From DATAOG01 sp963782885 (GTDB lineage Bacteria; Pseudomonadota; Alphaproteobacteria; Geminicoccales; Geminicoccaceae): 64,000 nucleotides of DNA. A program made the translations under genes and the position numbers. The notes under the pieces were generated by a model. The model had not been told where the DNA came from. It was given only the letters and a program-made list of their open reading frames with translations, and ran no database searches. This document shows, piece after piece, positions 41,979-51,986 of this stretch. The first letter of the stretch is position 1; each line of letters opens with the position of its first letter. The DNA is taken from contig CAWALL010000022.1 of assembly GCA_963782885.1 (NCBI GenBank), forward strand, positions 1 to 64,000, written 5' to 3'.

Positions 41979-42956
41979 TCACTGGATGACGCCGATCTCC
42001 TTGGAGATCTGGCGCATCTTATCGACCTGGTCCTGGACGAAGCTCTGGAAGTCGTCGCCGCCGCGCCAGATCGGCGTCAGGCCGTTGTCGAGCGCGATCT
42101 TCTGCCATTGCGGGCTGTCGAACACCTTCTTGAGGGTGTCGACCCAGAACTTGTAGGCGTCGTCCGAGACCTTGCCACCGGTGTAGAAGCCGCGCCAGTT
42201 GTAGCCGGTCACGTCGTAGCCCTGGCTCTTGGCGGTCGGCAGCGATGAGAATTTGCCAGGCAGGGGCTCGTCGCTCATCACGGTCAGCACATTGATCTGG
42301 TTGGCATCGACGAAGCCGGAGATCTCGCCCAGGTCGGTCGAGACCGCGCCCAGGAAGCCACCCAGCATCTGGGTCACGGCGTCGGTGCCGCCGTCGTACT
42401 GGACCCAGCGGATCTTGCCGAGGTCGGCATCGGGCACGCCGGCCGCCTGGGCGAGCAGGAGCAGGCGCAGATGATCCCAGCCGCCGACCGCGCTCGAGCC
42501 GCCGAACACGACCGAGTTCGGATCGGCCTTGACCGCCTTGAACAGGTCAGCGAGCGACTGATAGGGCGAATCCGGCTTGACCACGACCACGCCGGAATCG
42601 GCGTACAGCATCGCCAGCCAGCGCATCACGTCCATGTCGGCCGGATAGCGGTTCTGGGCGATCTGGGTGACGCCGACCGTGCTGGTCGCGACGATCAGGT
42701 TGGGATCGTCGCTGCGCTTGGACATGACGTTGGCGTAGGCGGTGGCGCCGGTGCCGCCCGGCATGTTGGTGACCTGCACCGTGCCGGGGACGAGGCCCAG
42801 GTCGGACAAAAGCTTGCTGACCTGGCGGCAGGTGAAGTCCCAGCCGCCGCCGGGATTGGCAGGCGCGATGCATTCCACGTTCTGCGGCGTGAACGCGGAC
42901 AGGAACAGGCCCGCGGCCAGGATCCCGGCCGCGGCGGCGGTCTTGCGAAGAAGCAT
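41979..42956 (-). CDS. tctC: Tripartite tricarboxylate transporter, solute-binding protein (TctC)
   Basis: 325 residues. ATG 42956 with GGGAG 8 bases before gives the signal peptide MLLRKTAAAAGILAAGLFL. Mature sequence has CIAPANPGGGWDFTCRQV, the P-G-G-x-x-D loop of Bug/TctC proteins, VTNMPGGTGATAYANV, and GFVDANQINVL. It binds a carboxylate in the periplasm and hands it to the TctAB permease encoded next. Cysteines in CIAP and FTCR could form a disulphide. Confidence 0.9.
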   Translation of the reverse strand: MLLRKTAAAAGILAAGLFLSAFTPQNVECIAPANPGGGWDFTCRQVSKLLSDLGLVPGTVQVTNMPGGTGATAYANVMSKRSDDPNLIVATSTVGVTQIAQNRYPADMDVMRWLAMLYADSGVVVVKPDSPYQSLADLFKAVKADPNSVVFGGSSAVGGWDHLRLLLLAQAAGVPDADLGKIRWVQYDGGTDAVTQMLGGFLGAVSTDLGEISGFVDANQINVLTVMSDEPLPGKFSSLPTAKSQGYDVTGYNWRGFYTGGKVSDDAYKFWVDTLKKVFDSPQWQKIALDNGLTPIWRGGDDFQSFVQDQVDKMRQISKEIGVIQ

Positions 42957-43069
42957 CAGATGTCTCCCTTGTCGTTCTGCCTCGGGCCCCGACGCCTCCG
43001 GTCGCGACCGCACTGCCGCGATCTTTCCGCAATTCCGCCCGATAATCCACCCCTTGTTGCGCAGCCTGG

Positions 43070-44491
43070 TCAGCGGGGCAGGGCGCGCGCGGTCGTGCAG
43101 ATGAGGTCCCAGGCGCGCCGGACGTGCTCGCGGGTGGTGTAAAGCTGGCCGACCGTGATGCGGATCACGTAGCGGCCGCGCACGCGGTTCTGGGTCAGAT
43201 AGACCCGGCCGCCGTCGTTGAGCGCCTGCAGGAGGCGCTGGTTCAGCCGGTCGAGCAGCACTTCGTCATCCAATCCGCGTGGCCGGTAGCGGAACGAGAG
43301 CAGGGCGAGCGAGGGCGGAGAGGTCAGCTCGAAGTCGGGCTCGGCGCCGATCCATTCCGCGAGCTCGGCGGTCCAGGCGATGTGCTCGCGGAGCATCGCC
43401 TGGAGGCGCTCCACGCCATAGCTTCGGATCACGAACCAGAGCTTGAGCGCCCGGAACCGGCGCCCGAGCGGCACGCCCCAGTCGCGGTAATCGATGACGG
43501 CGCCGCTCTCCCGCGACATCAGATAGGCGGGCAGGACCGAAAGCGTGCGGATCAGGTCCGCCGGGGCGCGCACGAAATGCGCCGAGCAGTCGAAGTTGGT
43601 GAGCAGCCATTTGTGCGGGTTGAAGACGAAGCTGTCGGCGGCCTCGATGCCCTCTATCATCCGCCGCTGCTCCTCGAGCAGCAACGCGCTGCCGGCCCAG
43701 GCGGCATCGACGTGCAGATAGAGCCCGTGCTCGCGGCAGAGGGCGCCGATTGGCTGCAGCGGATCGATCGCGCCGACGCCGGTCGTGCCCAGGGTCGCGA
43801 TCACTCCGGCGGGCCGCAAACCATTGGCGAGATCGGCGCGGATCGCCGTCTCGAGCGCATCGGGGCGCATCGCGAAATCGGCGTCGGTCGCGATCAGGCG
43901 GAGGCTCTGGCGCCCCAGGCCCGAGATCTTGATCGCCTTCTCGATCGAGGAATGGGTTTCCTCCGAGGCGTAGAAGCAGAGCTGCGGGCCGCCATCGAGG
44001 CCGCGCTCGTTCACCTGCCAGTCGCTCGCCCGCTCCCGCGCGACCAGGACGGCGCACAGCGTGGCGCTGGAGGCGCTGTCCTGGATCACGCCGGCGAAGC
44101 CCTCGGGCAGGCCGATCATCTGGCGCAGCCAGTCGAGCACGCGCGTCTCGAGCTCGGTCGCCGCCGGCGAGGTCTGCCAGAGCATGCATTGCGCGGCGAG
44201 CGTCGCGGTCATCATCTCGGCGAGCACCGACGGCGGGCTCGAGTTGGCCGGGAAATAGGCGAAGAAGCTCGGGTGCTGCCAGTGGGTCATGCCGGGCAGG
44301 AGGATGCGCTCGAAGTCCTCGAAGATCCGCTCGAGCGGCTCGCCCGCGGCAGGCGGCGACGCCGGCAGCTGGCCGGCGATCGCGCCGGGCTCGACCTGGG
44401 CGCGCACGGGATAGCGCTCGACGCTCGCGAGATAATCCGCCATCCAGTCGACCAGCCGATGCGCGTGGCGGCGAAATTCGTCCAGGTCCAT
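43070..44491 (-). CDS. Pyridoxal-dependent decarboxylase (aromatic-L-amino-acid type)
   Basis: 473 residues, GGGAGG before ATG 44491. Group II decarboxylase marks: THWQHPSFFAYFPANSS, VIQDSASSATLCAVLVARE, YASEETHSSIEKA, VDAAWAGSAL, and the PLP lysine in FNPHKWLLTNFDCS. This is the tryptophan/tyrosine/DOPA decarboxylase style. It lies 113 bases before tctC on the same strand and may be in that operon. Confidence 0.9.
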   Translation of the reverse strand: MDLDEFRRHAHRLVDWMADYLASVERYPVRAQVEPGAIAGQLPASPPAAGEPLERIFEDFERILLPGMTHWQHPSFFAYFPANSSPPSVLAEMMTATLAAQCMLWQTSPAATELETRVLDWLRQMIGLPEGFAGVIQDSASSATLCAVLVARERASDWQVNERGLDGGPQLCFYASEETHSSIEKAIKISGLGRQSLRLIATDADFAMRPDALETAIRADLANGLRPAGVIATLGTTGVGAIDPLQPIGALCREHGLYLHVDAAWAGSALLLEEQRRMIEGIEAADSFVFNPHKWLLTNFDCSAHFVRAPADLIRTLSVLPAYLMSRESGAVIDYRDWGVPLGRRFRALKLWFVIRSYGVERLQAMLREHIAWTAELAEWIGAEPDFELTSPPSLALLSFRYRPRGLDDEVLLDRLNQRLLQALNDGGRVYLTQNRVRGRYVIRITVGQLYTTREHVRRAWDLICTTARALPR

Positions 44492-44767
44492 CCGGTTCCT
44501 CCCGCGCCATGGCAGCTGGCCCGGCGCGTTCTTGAATTCTGGTATGGCTCCGCCCGGTGTCGGGCGGATCCCTGGCCGGCTCGGATGCGGCGCCGGCGAT
44601 CGGCTTGTCAAGTCAGAAGTGGATCTGATCTGGCCAACGCGAGCTTGCGACGGCATGGTGAGGGTCGCTCGGGCGGCGGCGAGGTGAGCTGACCGGGACC
44701 GCGTTGGCATCGCCTGGATCGGGCCGGCCGTCTACGGCAGCCGCCCGACCGAAGGAGAGTCGAAAAA

Positions 44768-45922
44768 ATGGCGGAGCGTCGGGTCGGGATCATCATGCAC
44801 GGCGTGACCGGGCGGATGGGCATGAACCAGCACCTGATCCGCTCCATCCTCGCGATTCGCGACCAGGGCGGCGTCGCGCTCGCGCACGGCACGCGGGTCA
44901 TGCCCGATCCGCTGCTGGTCGGCCGCGATCCCCAGAAGCTCGAGGCGCTGGCCGACGCGCACGGCATCGCGCGCTGGACGCTCGACCTCGACGCCGCGCT
45001 CGCCGACCGGCAATATGAGCTGTTCTTCGATGCCGCCTCGACCCAGCTGCGCGCAGAGGTCCTGCAGCGCGCGATCGCCGCCGGCAAGCACGTCTACTGC
45101 GAGAAGCCGACCGCGACCGATCTGGCCGATGCGCTCGATCTCTACCGCGCTGCCAAGGCGGCCGGGATCAGACACGGCGTGGTCCAGGACAAACTCTGGC
45201 TGCCCGGCCTGCAGAAGCTCAAGATGCTGATCGAGGCGGGCTTCTTCGGGCGCATCCTCGCGGTCAAGGGCGACTTCGGCTACTGGGTGTTCGAGGGCGA
45301 CTGGCAGCCTGCCCAGCGGCCGTCCTGGAACTACCGGAAGGCGGCCGGCGGCGGCATCATCCTCGACATGCTCTGCCACTGGCGCTACGTGCTCGACAAC
45401 CTGTTCGGCGAGGTGCGGGGCGTCTTCTGCCTGGGCGCCAACCACATCCCCGAACGGGTCGACGAGCAGGGCGCACGCTACGCCGCCGATGCCGACGATG
45501 CGGCCTATGCCACCTTCGAGCTCGAGGGCGGGATCGTCGCCCAGATCGCCAGCTCCTGGTGCACGCGCGTGCGCCGGGACGATCTCGTGATCTTCCAGGT
45601 CGACGGCACCCACGGCTCGGCGGTCGCGGGCCTCACCCGGTGCTACGTCCAGCCGCGGGTCGCGACCCCGCGTCCGGTCTGGAACCCCGATGCCGGGCTC
45701 ACCCCCGACTACCGCAGCCAGTGGCAGGAGGTGCCGGACAACCGGACCTACGACAACGCCTTCAAGGCCGAGTGGGAGCTGTTCCTCCGCCACCTCGCCG
45801 GCGACCTTTCCGACTTTCGCTGGAACCTGCTCGAGGGCGCCAAGGGCGTGCAGTTGGCCGAGCTCGGCTACCAGAGCTGGGCCGAGCGGCGTTTGCTCGA
45901 GGTGCCGCCCCTCGAGAGTTGA
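44768..45922 (+). CDS. Gfo/Idh/MocA-family oxidoreductase
   Basis: 384 residues. The N-terminus RRVGIIMHGVTGRMGMNQHLIR is an NAD(P)-binding Rossmann start with G-x-x-G-x-M-G; AGKHVYCEKPTATDL contains the catalytic E-K-P; GGGIILDMLCHWRYVLDNLFG has the D-x-x-x-H near the sugar site. GGAGAG lies before the ATG. It is the first of three genes with DUF993 and a sugar epimerase, probably oxidising a sugar or cyclitol brought in by a neighbouring importer. Confidence 0.9.
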   Translation: MAERRVGIIMHGVTGRMGMNQHLIRSILAIRDQGGVALAHGTRVMPDPLLVGRDPQKLEALADAHGIARWTLDLDAALADRQYELFFDAASTQLRAEVLQRAIAAGKHVYCEKPTATDLADALDLYRAAKAAGIRHGVVQDKLWLPGLQKLKMLIEAGFFGRILAVKGDFGYWVFEGDWQPAQRPSWNYRKAAGGGIILDMLCHWRYVLDNLFGEVRGVFCLGANHIPERVDEQGARYAADADDAAYATFELEGGIVAQIASSWCTRVRRDDLVIFQVDGTHGSAVAGLTRCYVQPRVATPRPVWNPDAGLTPDYRSQWQEVPDNRTYDNAFKAEWELFLRHLAGDLSDFRWNLLEGAKGVQLAELGYQSWAERRLLEVPPLES

Positions 45923-45955
45923 GGTCGGGCGCGCGCAGCGCGCCGGGAGAACAGA

Positions 45956-47122
45956 ATGCAGTCGATCAAGCTGCCGACCGCGATCGGCCATCTGGCCGAG
46001 TACCGGCTGCGCGCGCCGAGAGACTTTCCGTCACGGGCCGCAGGCCCCTTCGACCGGGTCGCCTACGCCGCGGCGCATGTGGTCGCGGACCCGCTCGCCG
46101 ATGTCGATCCCTGGCTGGACGTGGCGATCGACTGGGAGCGCACGATCGCCTACCGCGAGCATCTCTGGGACCTCGGACTCGGCGTCGCTGAGGCGATGGA
46201 TACCGCGCAGCGGGGCATGGGCCTCGACTGGCCGGCCTCGCTCGAGCTGATCCGCCGGTCGCTCGCGGCCGCGACGGCGCGCGGTGGCGCGCTACTCGCC
46301 TGCGGCGCCGGCACCGATCATCTGGCGCCCTCGTCCGGCCTCGGCGTCGACGACGTGATCCGGGCGTACGAAGAGCAGATCGAGGCGATCGAGGCGCTGG
46401 GCGGGCGGATCATCCTGATGGCGAGCCGCGCACTTGCCGCCTGCGCCCGCTCGCCCGACGACTACGTGAAGGTCTACGAGCGCATTCTTCGCCAGCTGCG
46501 CGAGCCCTGCATCATCCATTGGCTGGGCGAGATGTTCGACCCGGCGCTCCAGGGCTACTTCGGCCACGCCGACCACTTGGCGGCGATGGACGTCTGCATC
46601 GCGATCATCGAGGACCATCGGACCAAGGTCGACGGCATCAAGCTGTCCCTGCTGGACAAGGAAAAGGAAAAAACGCTCCGTGCCCGGCTGCCGGCGGGGG
46701 TGCGGATGTATACCGGCGACGACTTCAACTATGCCGAGCTGATCGCGGGCGACGGCGCGCGCCATTCCGACGCGCTGCTCGGCATCTTCGACCCGATCGC
46801 ACCGGCCGCGTCCGCGGCGCTCGCGGCCCTGGCCGAGGCACGGACGGCGGCGTTCCACGAGCTCCTGGCGCCGACCGTGCCGCTCTCGCGCCACATCTTC
46901 AAGGCGCCGACCCGCTTCTACAAGACCGGCGTGGTGTTCATGGCCTGGCTGAACGGCCACCAGGACCACTTCGCGATGGTCGGCGGCCAGCAGAGCGCCC
47001 GCTCAATCGTGCACCTGGCCGAGCTGTTCCGGCTCGCCGACACGGCCGGCCTGCTCCGCGACCCCGAGCGCGCCGCGGCCCGCATGCAGGCGGTCCTGGC
47101 GGTGCACGGGATCGGCGCCTGA
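45956..47122 (+). CDS. DUF993 (DHDPS-like TIM barrel) protein
   Basis: 388 residues. The DUF993 style is seen in LACGAGTDHLAP, HWLGEMFDPALQGYFGH, and VDGIKLSLLDKEKEK, where the lysine stands in the place of the Schiff-base lysine of dihydrodipicolinate-synthase-like aldolases. The family is always found near Gfo/Idh/MocA oxidoreductases and sugar epimerases, as here. An aldol cleavage in a sugar pathway is inference. The stop TGA overlaps the ATG of the next gene by one base. Confidence 0.88.
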   Translation: MQSIKLPTAIGHLAEYRLRAPRDFPSRAAGPFDRVAYAAAHVVADPLADVDPWLDVAIDWERTIAYREHLWDLGLGVAEAMDTAQRGMGLDWPASLELIRRSLAAATARGGALLACGAGTDHLAPSSGLGVDDVIRAYEEQIEAIEALGGRIILMASRALAACARSPDDYVKVYERILRQLREPCIIHWLGEMFDPALQGYFGHADHLAAMDVCIAIIEDHRTKVDGIKLSLLDKEKEKTLRARLPAGVRMYTGDDFNYAELIAGDGARHSDALLGIFDPIAPAASAALAALAEARTAAFHELLAPTVPLSRHIFKAPTRFYKTGVVFMAWLNGHQDHFAMVGGQQSARSIVHLAELFRLADTAGLLRDPERAAARMQAVLAVHGIGA

Positions 47123-47976
47123 TGCGCGATCTCGCGCCGGGCGGGTTGCAATGGCTGTCGCTCAATTGGGCGTCGGTGCGCGAGCGGTGGGACCTCGCGC
47201 AGGCGATCGAGGGCTGCGCCCGGCACGGCATTCCGGCGATCGCGCCCTGGCGCGAGCCGACCCAGGCGCTGGGCGTCGAGGAGACCGCACGCCGGCTTCG
47301 TGATGCCGGCCTCAAGGTCTCCGGCTACTGCCGGGGCGGCATGTTCACGGCTTTGGAACCGGCCGGCTGGCGGGCGGCGATCGAGGATAACCGGCGGGCG
47401 ATCGACGAGGCGGCAGCGCTTGCAGCCGAATGCCTGATCCTGGTCGCCGGCGGTCTGCCGCCGGGCTCGAAAGACCTCGACGGCGCCCGCGCCCAGGTCC
47501 GGGACGGCATCGCCGCGATCCTGCCGCACGCCCGCGCGGCCGGCGTGGCGCTCGCGATCGAACCTCTGCATCCGATGCAGGCGGCCGATCGCTGTTCGGT
47601 GAATACTCTCATGCAGGCCAACGACTTATGCGACGAGCTCGATCCAGCGTATGAAAATCGCCTGGGGGTCGCGATCGACGTCTATCACGTCTGGTGGGAC
47701 CCGGAGCTGGCAGCGCAGATCGAGCGCGCGGGCAAGGCTCGGCGCATCCTCGGGTTCCACGTCTGCGACTGGCGGCTGCCGACCCGCGATCTGGTGTTCG
47801 ACCGCGCGATGATGGGCGACGGCGCGATCGACCTCCGGAGGATCCGCGCCATGGTCGAGGCCGCGGGCTATGCCGGCTTCATCGAGGCCGAGATCTTCTC
47901 CAGGGACGACTGGTGGCGGCGCGATCCGGACGAGGTGTTGCGGATCATCGCCGAGCGCTATCGGACCGTGGTCTGA
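47122..47976 (+). CDS. Sugar phosphate isomerase/epimerase (xylose isomerase-like TIM barrel)
   Basis: 284 residues: GLQWLSLNWASVRERWDL at the start, SGYCRGGMFT, VALAIEPLHPM (metal Glu), GVAIDVYHVWWDP (metal Asp/His), GFHVCDWR, and GFIEAEIFS (last Glu). These are the ligands of AP-endonuclease-2-type epimerases. The ATG shares a base with the DUF993 stop, so translation is coupled. Third enzyme of the trio. Confidence 0.88.
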   Translation: MRDLAPGGLQWLSLNWASVRERWDLAQAIEGCARHGIPAIAPWREPTQALGVEETARRLRDAGLKVSGYCRGGMFTALEPAGWRAAIEDNRRAIDEAAALAAECLILVAGGLPPGSKDLDGARAQVRDGIAAILPHARAAGVALAIEPLHPMQAADRCSVNTLMQANDLCDELDPAYENRLGVAIDVYHVWWDPELAAQIERAGKARRILGFHVCDWRLPTRDLVFDRAMMGDGAIDLRRIRAMVEAAGYAGFIEAEIFSRDDWWRRDPDEVLRIIAERYRTVV

Positions 47977-48089
47977 GGAGCTCGAGTCCGACACGCCTTG
48001 CCCAAAGCGGCCGGGTCCCCGAATATGGCGTCTGGGATCACGGGAGGTCGGAGCCGGAAGCCGGCGCGGCCGCGTGAGGGAGGCGAAAA

Positions 48090-49295
48090 ATGCACCTGTC
48101 GAAGACGTGGCTCTGCGGCCTCGCGCTGGCGCTCGCCGCGAGCGCGCCGGCGGCTGCCAACACGGTCAAGGTCGGCGTGGTGCTGACCTTTTCCGGCAAC
48201 GGCGCCGAGCTCGGCCAGCAGATCGAGCGCGGCATGGAGCTGTACCTGGCCGAAGAGGGCAAGGCCAAGCTCGGCGACCACCAGATCGAACTGATCAAGC
48301 GCGACTCGAAGGGCCCGGGCGGCGACGTCGCCAAGACCGCGGTCCAGGAGCTGATCGTCCGCGAGAAAGTCGATCTTCTGACCGGCTTCGTGTTCTCGCC
48401 CAACATCATCGCGAGCGCGCCTCTGATCCAGCAGGGCAAGGTGCCGACCCTGATCCTGAACGCCGCGACCGCCTGGATTCCGAGCCTCTCGCCCTATCTC
48501 GCCCGGGTCTCGATGACGATGTGGCAGACCAGCTATCCGATGGCCCAGTACGCCTTCCAGAAGCTCGGCTGCAAGACCGCCGCGGTCGGCTATACCGATT
48601 ACCCGCCCGGCAAGGACGCGCTCGAGGCGTTCAAGACCGGCTTCGAGCAGGCGGGCGGCCGGGTCGTCGACACCGTGCCGATGGGCGGCCCGGCGCAGGT
48701 CCCCGACTTCACGCCGTTCATGCAGCGGGTCAAGGATGCCAAGCCGGACTGCTTCTACGTGTTCGTGCCGGCCGGCAATCACGCGTCGGCGCTCTTCAAG
48801 ACCTACGCCGAGCTCGGCATGAAGGACGCGGGCGTGCAGCTGATCGGCCCGGGCGACATCATCCAGGACACCAAGCTCCAGGGGCTCGGCGACGTCGCGG
48901 TCGGTGTGATCACGCTCGGCCAGTACCAGGCCGACCTCGACAATCCGGCCAACCAGAAATTCGTCGCCGCCTGGAAAAAGGCCTACGGCGACAATTCGAC
49001 CCCGGACTTCATGGCCGCCGCCGGCTACGACGGCATGGCCGCGATCGTCGACGCGGTGGTCGAGCAGAACGGCGAGATCGACCCCGAGCGCACGATGCAG
49101 ATCTGGAAGGGCTGGACCTTCAATGGCCCGCGCGGCCAGGTCATGATCGATCCCGATACCCGCGACATCGTCCAGGACATGAAGGTCGACGAGGTCTACG
49201 CCGAGGGCGGCCGCCTGCACACGCGTACGCTCGAGGTCATCCCGCAGGTCAAGGACCCGTGCAAGGCGCTCAAGATCGGCCGTTGCGGCCAGTGA
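48090..49295 (+). CDS. Branched-chain amino acid-type ABC binding protein (LivJ-like)
   Basis: 401 residues. Signal peptide MHLSKTWLCGLALALAASAP with cleavage after AAAN-like text near 23, then TVKVGVVLTFSGNGAELGQQIERGMELYL split by the first hinge, typical of type I periplasmic binding proteins. First gene of a complete five-gene importer on the same strand. LivJ-like proteins often bind aromatic acids, amides or urea rather than amino acids; the nearby UbiD/UbiX pair would suit an aromatic acid. Confidence 0.9.
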   Translation: MHLSKTWLCGLALALAASAPAAANTVKVGVVLTFSGNGAELGQQIERGMELYLAEEGKAKLGDHQIELIKRDSKGPGGDVAKTAVQELIVREKVDLLTGFVFSPNIIASAPLIQQGKVPTLILNAATAWIPSLSPYLARVSMTMWQTSYPMAQYAFQKLGCKTAAVGYTDYPPGKDALEAFKTGFEQAGGRVVDTVPMGGPAQVPDFTPFMQRVKDAKPDCFYVFVPAGNHASALFKTYAELGMKDAGVQLIGPGDIIQDTKLQGLGDVAVGVITLGQYQADLDNPANQKFVAAWKKAYGDNSTPDFMAAAGYDGMAAIVDAVVEQNGEIDPERTMQIWKGWTFNGPRGQVMIDPDTRDIVQDMKVDEVYAEGGRLHTRTLEVIPQVKDPCKALKIGRCGQ

Positions 49296-49342
49296 GCTGA
49301 GGCGGGCGCCGATCGCCGGCTCCGGCGCCGCCGGACGAGCCG

Positions 49343-50212
49343 ATGCAGGTCCTGATCAGCATCCTGTTCGACGGTCTTGCCTACGGGATGATGCTGTTCG
49401 TGATCGCGGTCGGCCTGTCGGTGACGATGGGTCTGATGGGCTTCGTCAACCTCGCCCACGGCGCGTTCGCGATGGTCGGCGGTTATCTCACGGTTTCGGC
49501 CATGGACCGCCTCGGCCTGCCGTTCCCGCTCGCTCTGCTCGCGGCCGCGGGCGCGGTCGGCGCGGTCAGCATCCTGCTCGAGCGCGGCCTCTATGCCCGC
49601 CTCTATGCGGCGCCCGAACTCGATCAGGTGATGCTGACCATCGGTCTCGTGTTCATGGCGACCGCCGCGGTCACCTTCGTCTACGGCCCGGCGCCGGTGC
49701 CGGTCCGGCTCCCTCGCTGGCTCAAGGGCCAGATCGACCTCGGCTTTAGGGCTTTTCCCACCTATCGGGTGGTCCTGATCGGGGTCGGGCTCGCGTTCAT
49801 GGCGCTGCTTTGGCTCGTGTTCGAGCGCACGCTGCTCGGCGCCCAGATCCGGGCCGCGGTCGACAACCGGCGGATGGCCCAGTCGGTCGGGATCAACGTC
49901 GACCGGCTGTTCACCGCTACCTTCGCCTTCGGCAGCGCCATGGCCGCGCTCGGCGGCGGCCTCGCGGTCGACATCGTCGGTCTGTCGCCGACCTTCGCGA
50001 GCCAATACCTCGTGCTGTTCCTGATCGTGGTCGCGGTCGGCGGCATGGCGAGCCTGGGCGGGGCCTTCGTGGCCGCGCTGATCCTGGGTTTCCTCGACAA
50101 TGCCGGCAAGTATCTCTGGCCGGAGGGCGGCGGCTTCTTCATCTACGTGCTGACGGTGGTTCTGCTGCTCGCGCGGCCCGAGGGGCTGCTGGCGCGCAGC
50201 CGGCGAGGCTGA
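49343..50212 (+). CDS. livH: Branched-chain-type ABC permease (LivH)
   Basis: 289 residues, about eight membrane segments. MQVLISILFDGLAYGMMLFV, GLSVTMGLMGFVNLAHGAF, RAAVDNRRMAQSVGINVDR (coupling helix), GGMASLGGAFVAALILG. LivH family by every mark. Next gene starts 5 bases after. Confidence 0.92.
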   Translation: MQVLISILFDGLAYGMMLFVIAVGLSVTMGLMGFVNLAHGAFAMVGGYLTVSAMDRLGLPFPLALLAAAGAVGAVSILLERGLYARLYAAPELDQVMLTIGLVFMATAAVTFVYGPAPVPVRLPRWLKGQIDLGFRAFPTYRVVLIGVGLAFMALLWLVFERTLLGAQIRAAVDNRRMAQSVGINVDRLFTATFAFGSAMAALGGGLAVDIVGLSPTFASQYLVLFLIVVAVGGMASLGGAFVAALILGFLDNAGKYLWPEGGGFFIYVLTVVLLLARPEGLLARSRRG

Positions 50213-50217
50213 GCCGG

Positions 50218-51204
50218 GTGACGGGCGCGGCGGCCCCGCGGGCGGTTGCGACGCGCCATCGCTGGCGGCCGGTCGAAGCGTTGCCCTGGGGGCTCGCGAT
50301 CGCCGCCTTCTTCCTGTTCCCGGATTACGCCTATCTCGGGACGCAGGTGCTGATCCTGATCCTGTTCGCGCTCTCGCTCGACCTGATCCTGGGCTACGCC
50401 GGCATCGTGACGCTCGGTCACGCCGCCTATTTCGGGCTCGGCGCCTACGTCGCCGGCATGCTGTCGGCGCATCTCGGCTGGCACGAGCCGATCACCGGAC
50501 TGCTCGTGGCCGGTCTGGTGGCGGCGCTCGCGGGCTGGTTGTCGGGCATGATCTTGCTCCGCTACCAGGGCCTCGCCCTGCTCATGCTGACGCTCGCGAT
50601 CGGTCTGATGCTGCTGCAGGTGGCGAACGCGCTCGCACCCTGGACCGGCGGCTTCGATGGCCTTTATGGGATCTCACCCGCACCCCTGTTCGGCGTGTTC
50701 GAGAACGATCTCTATGGCCACACCTACTACTGGTATGGCCTGACAGTGCTGTTCCTCGCCTTCCTGGTCTGCCGACGGCTGGTCCATTCGCCGTTCGGCC
50801 TGTCGCTCGAAGGCGTACGCGAGAACGAGGCGCGGATGCGCGCGATCGGCTGCGACGTGCTCGCGCGCAAGGTCCAGATCTTCACGGTCTCGGCCGCGCT
50901 CGCCGGGCTCGCGGGCGGGCTGTTCGCCGAGGCCAACGCCTTCGTGACCCTCGACGTGTTCAGCTTCCAGCGTTCGGGCACGGTGCTGATCGTCTTGATC
51001 CTGGGCGGCACCGGGCGGCTCTACGGCGCCTTCGTCGGCGGCACCGTGTACTATCTGCTCGAGGACCAGCTGGCCAAGCTCAGCCCCGAGTTCTGGCAGT
51101 TCGGCGTCGGCCTGGTTCTGGTCGTGGCGGTGCTGTTCTGGCGCGGCGGTCTGCTAGGCCTGATCGATCTCGGGCTTGGCGGCCGTCGCCGAGGCGCCGG
51201 ATGA
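50218..51204 (+). CDS. livM: Branched-chain-type ABC permease (LivM)
   Basis: 328 residues, GTG 50218. LDLILGYAGIVTLGHAAYFGLGAY, then RYQGLALLMLTLAIG, RENEARMRAIGCDVLARKV (coupling region) and LGGTGRLYGAFVGG are LivM marks. The longer open frame upstream lies over livH. Stop overlaps the livG start by ATGA. Confidence 0.9.
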   Translation: MTGAAAPRAVATRHRWRPVEALPWGLAIAAFFLFPDYAYLGTQVLILILFALSLDLILGYAGIVTLGHAAYFGLGAYVAGMLSAHLGWHEPITGLLVAGLVAALAGWLSGMILLRYQGLALLMLTLAIGLMLLQVANALAPWTGGFDGLYGISPAPLFGVFENDLYGHTYYWYGLTVLFLAFLVCRRLVHSPFGLSLEGVRENEARMRAIGCDVLARKVQIFTVSAALAGLAGGLFAEANAFVTLDVFSFQRSGTVLIVLILGGTGRLYGAFVGGTVYYLLEDQLAKLSPEFWQFGVGLVLVVAVLFWRGGLLGLIDLGLGGRRRGAG

Positions 51205-51986
51205 TGGCCGAAGCCGCCGAGGTCGTGCCTGAGGCCCCGCCCGCGCTCGAGACCTCGGGGCTGTACAAGAGCTTCGGCGGGCTCGCGGTGACCACGAACG
51301 TCAACCTCCGACTCGAGCGCGGCAGCCGCCAGGCGCTGATCGGACCGAACGGCGCCGGCAAGACCACGCTGATCAATCTGATCAGCGGCGCGCTCGCGCC
51401 GAGCGCCGGCCGGGTCCGGCTCGACGGCCGCGACATCACCGATCTGCCAGCCCACGCCCGAGTGCGGCTCGGGCTGGCCAGGACCTTTCAAATCAATCAG
51501 TTGTTTGCCAACCTGACGGTTGTGGATCAGGTGCTGCTGGCGCTCGGCGAGCGCCGCCGGGCAAGCCGACACTGTTGGCGGCCGCTCGGTGCCGACGCGG
51601 CGCTGCTGGCAGAGGCCGCCGCGCTGCTCGAGAGCCTCCGCCTCGACGACCAGGCGCTCGCGCCGATCGCGACCCTGCCCTATGGCCGCCAGCGGCTGGT
51701 CGAGATCGCGCTGGCGCTGGCGACCAGGCCCAAGGTCCTGCTGCTCGACGAGCCGGCGGCCGGGGTGCCCGCGGCCGAGAGCCACGTCATTTTTGACGCA
51801 ATCGAGGCGCTGCCCGCGGACATCGCGGTCCTGATCGTCGAGCACGACATGGACCTGGTGTTCCGGTTCGCCAAGCGGATCACGGTCATGGCCGGCGGTG
51901 CCATCCTGATGGAGGGAACGCCCGCGGAGATCGCGGCGGACCAGCGGGTGCGCGAGGTCTACCTCGGCACCAGGCGCCATGGCTGA
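51201..51986 (+). CDS. livG: Branched-chain-type ABC ATPase (LivG)
   Basis: 261 residues. Walker A GPNGAGKTT, LARTFQINQLF (Q-loop), PYGRQRLVEIALALATRP in place of the LSGG signature (usual for LivG), Walker B LLLDEPAAG, H-loop IVEHDMDLVF. Overlaps livM by 4 and livF by 8 bases. Confidence 0.92.
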   Translation: MMAEAAEVVPEAPPALETSGLYKSFGGLAVTTNVNLRLERGSRQALIGPNGAGKTTLINLISGALAPSAGRVRLDGRDITDLPAHARVRLGLARTFQINQLFANLTVVDQVLLALGERRRASRHCWRPLGADAALLAEAAALLESLRLDDQALAPIATLPYGRQRLVEIALALATRPKVLLLDEPAAGVPAAESHVIFDAIEALPADIAVLIVEHDMDLVFRFAKRITVMAGGAILMEGTPAEIAADQRVREVYLGTRRHG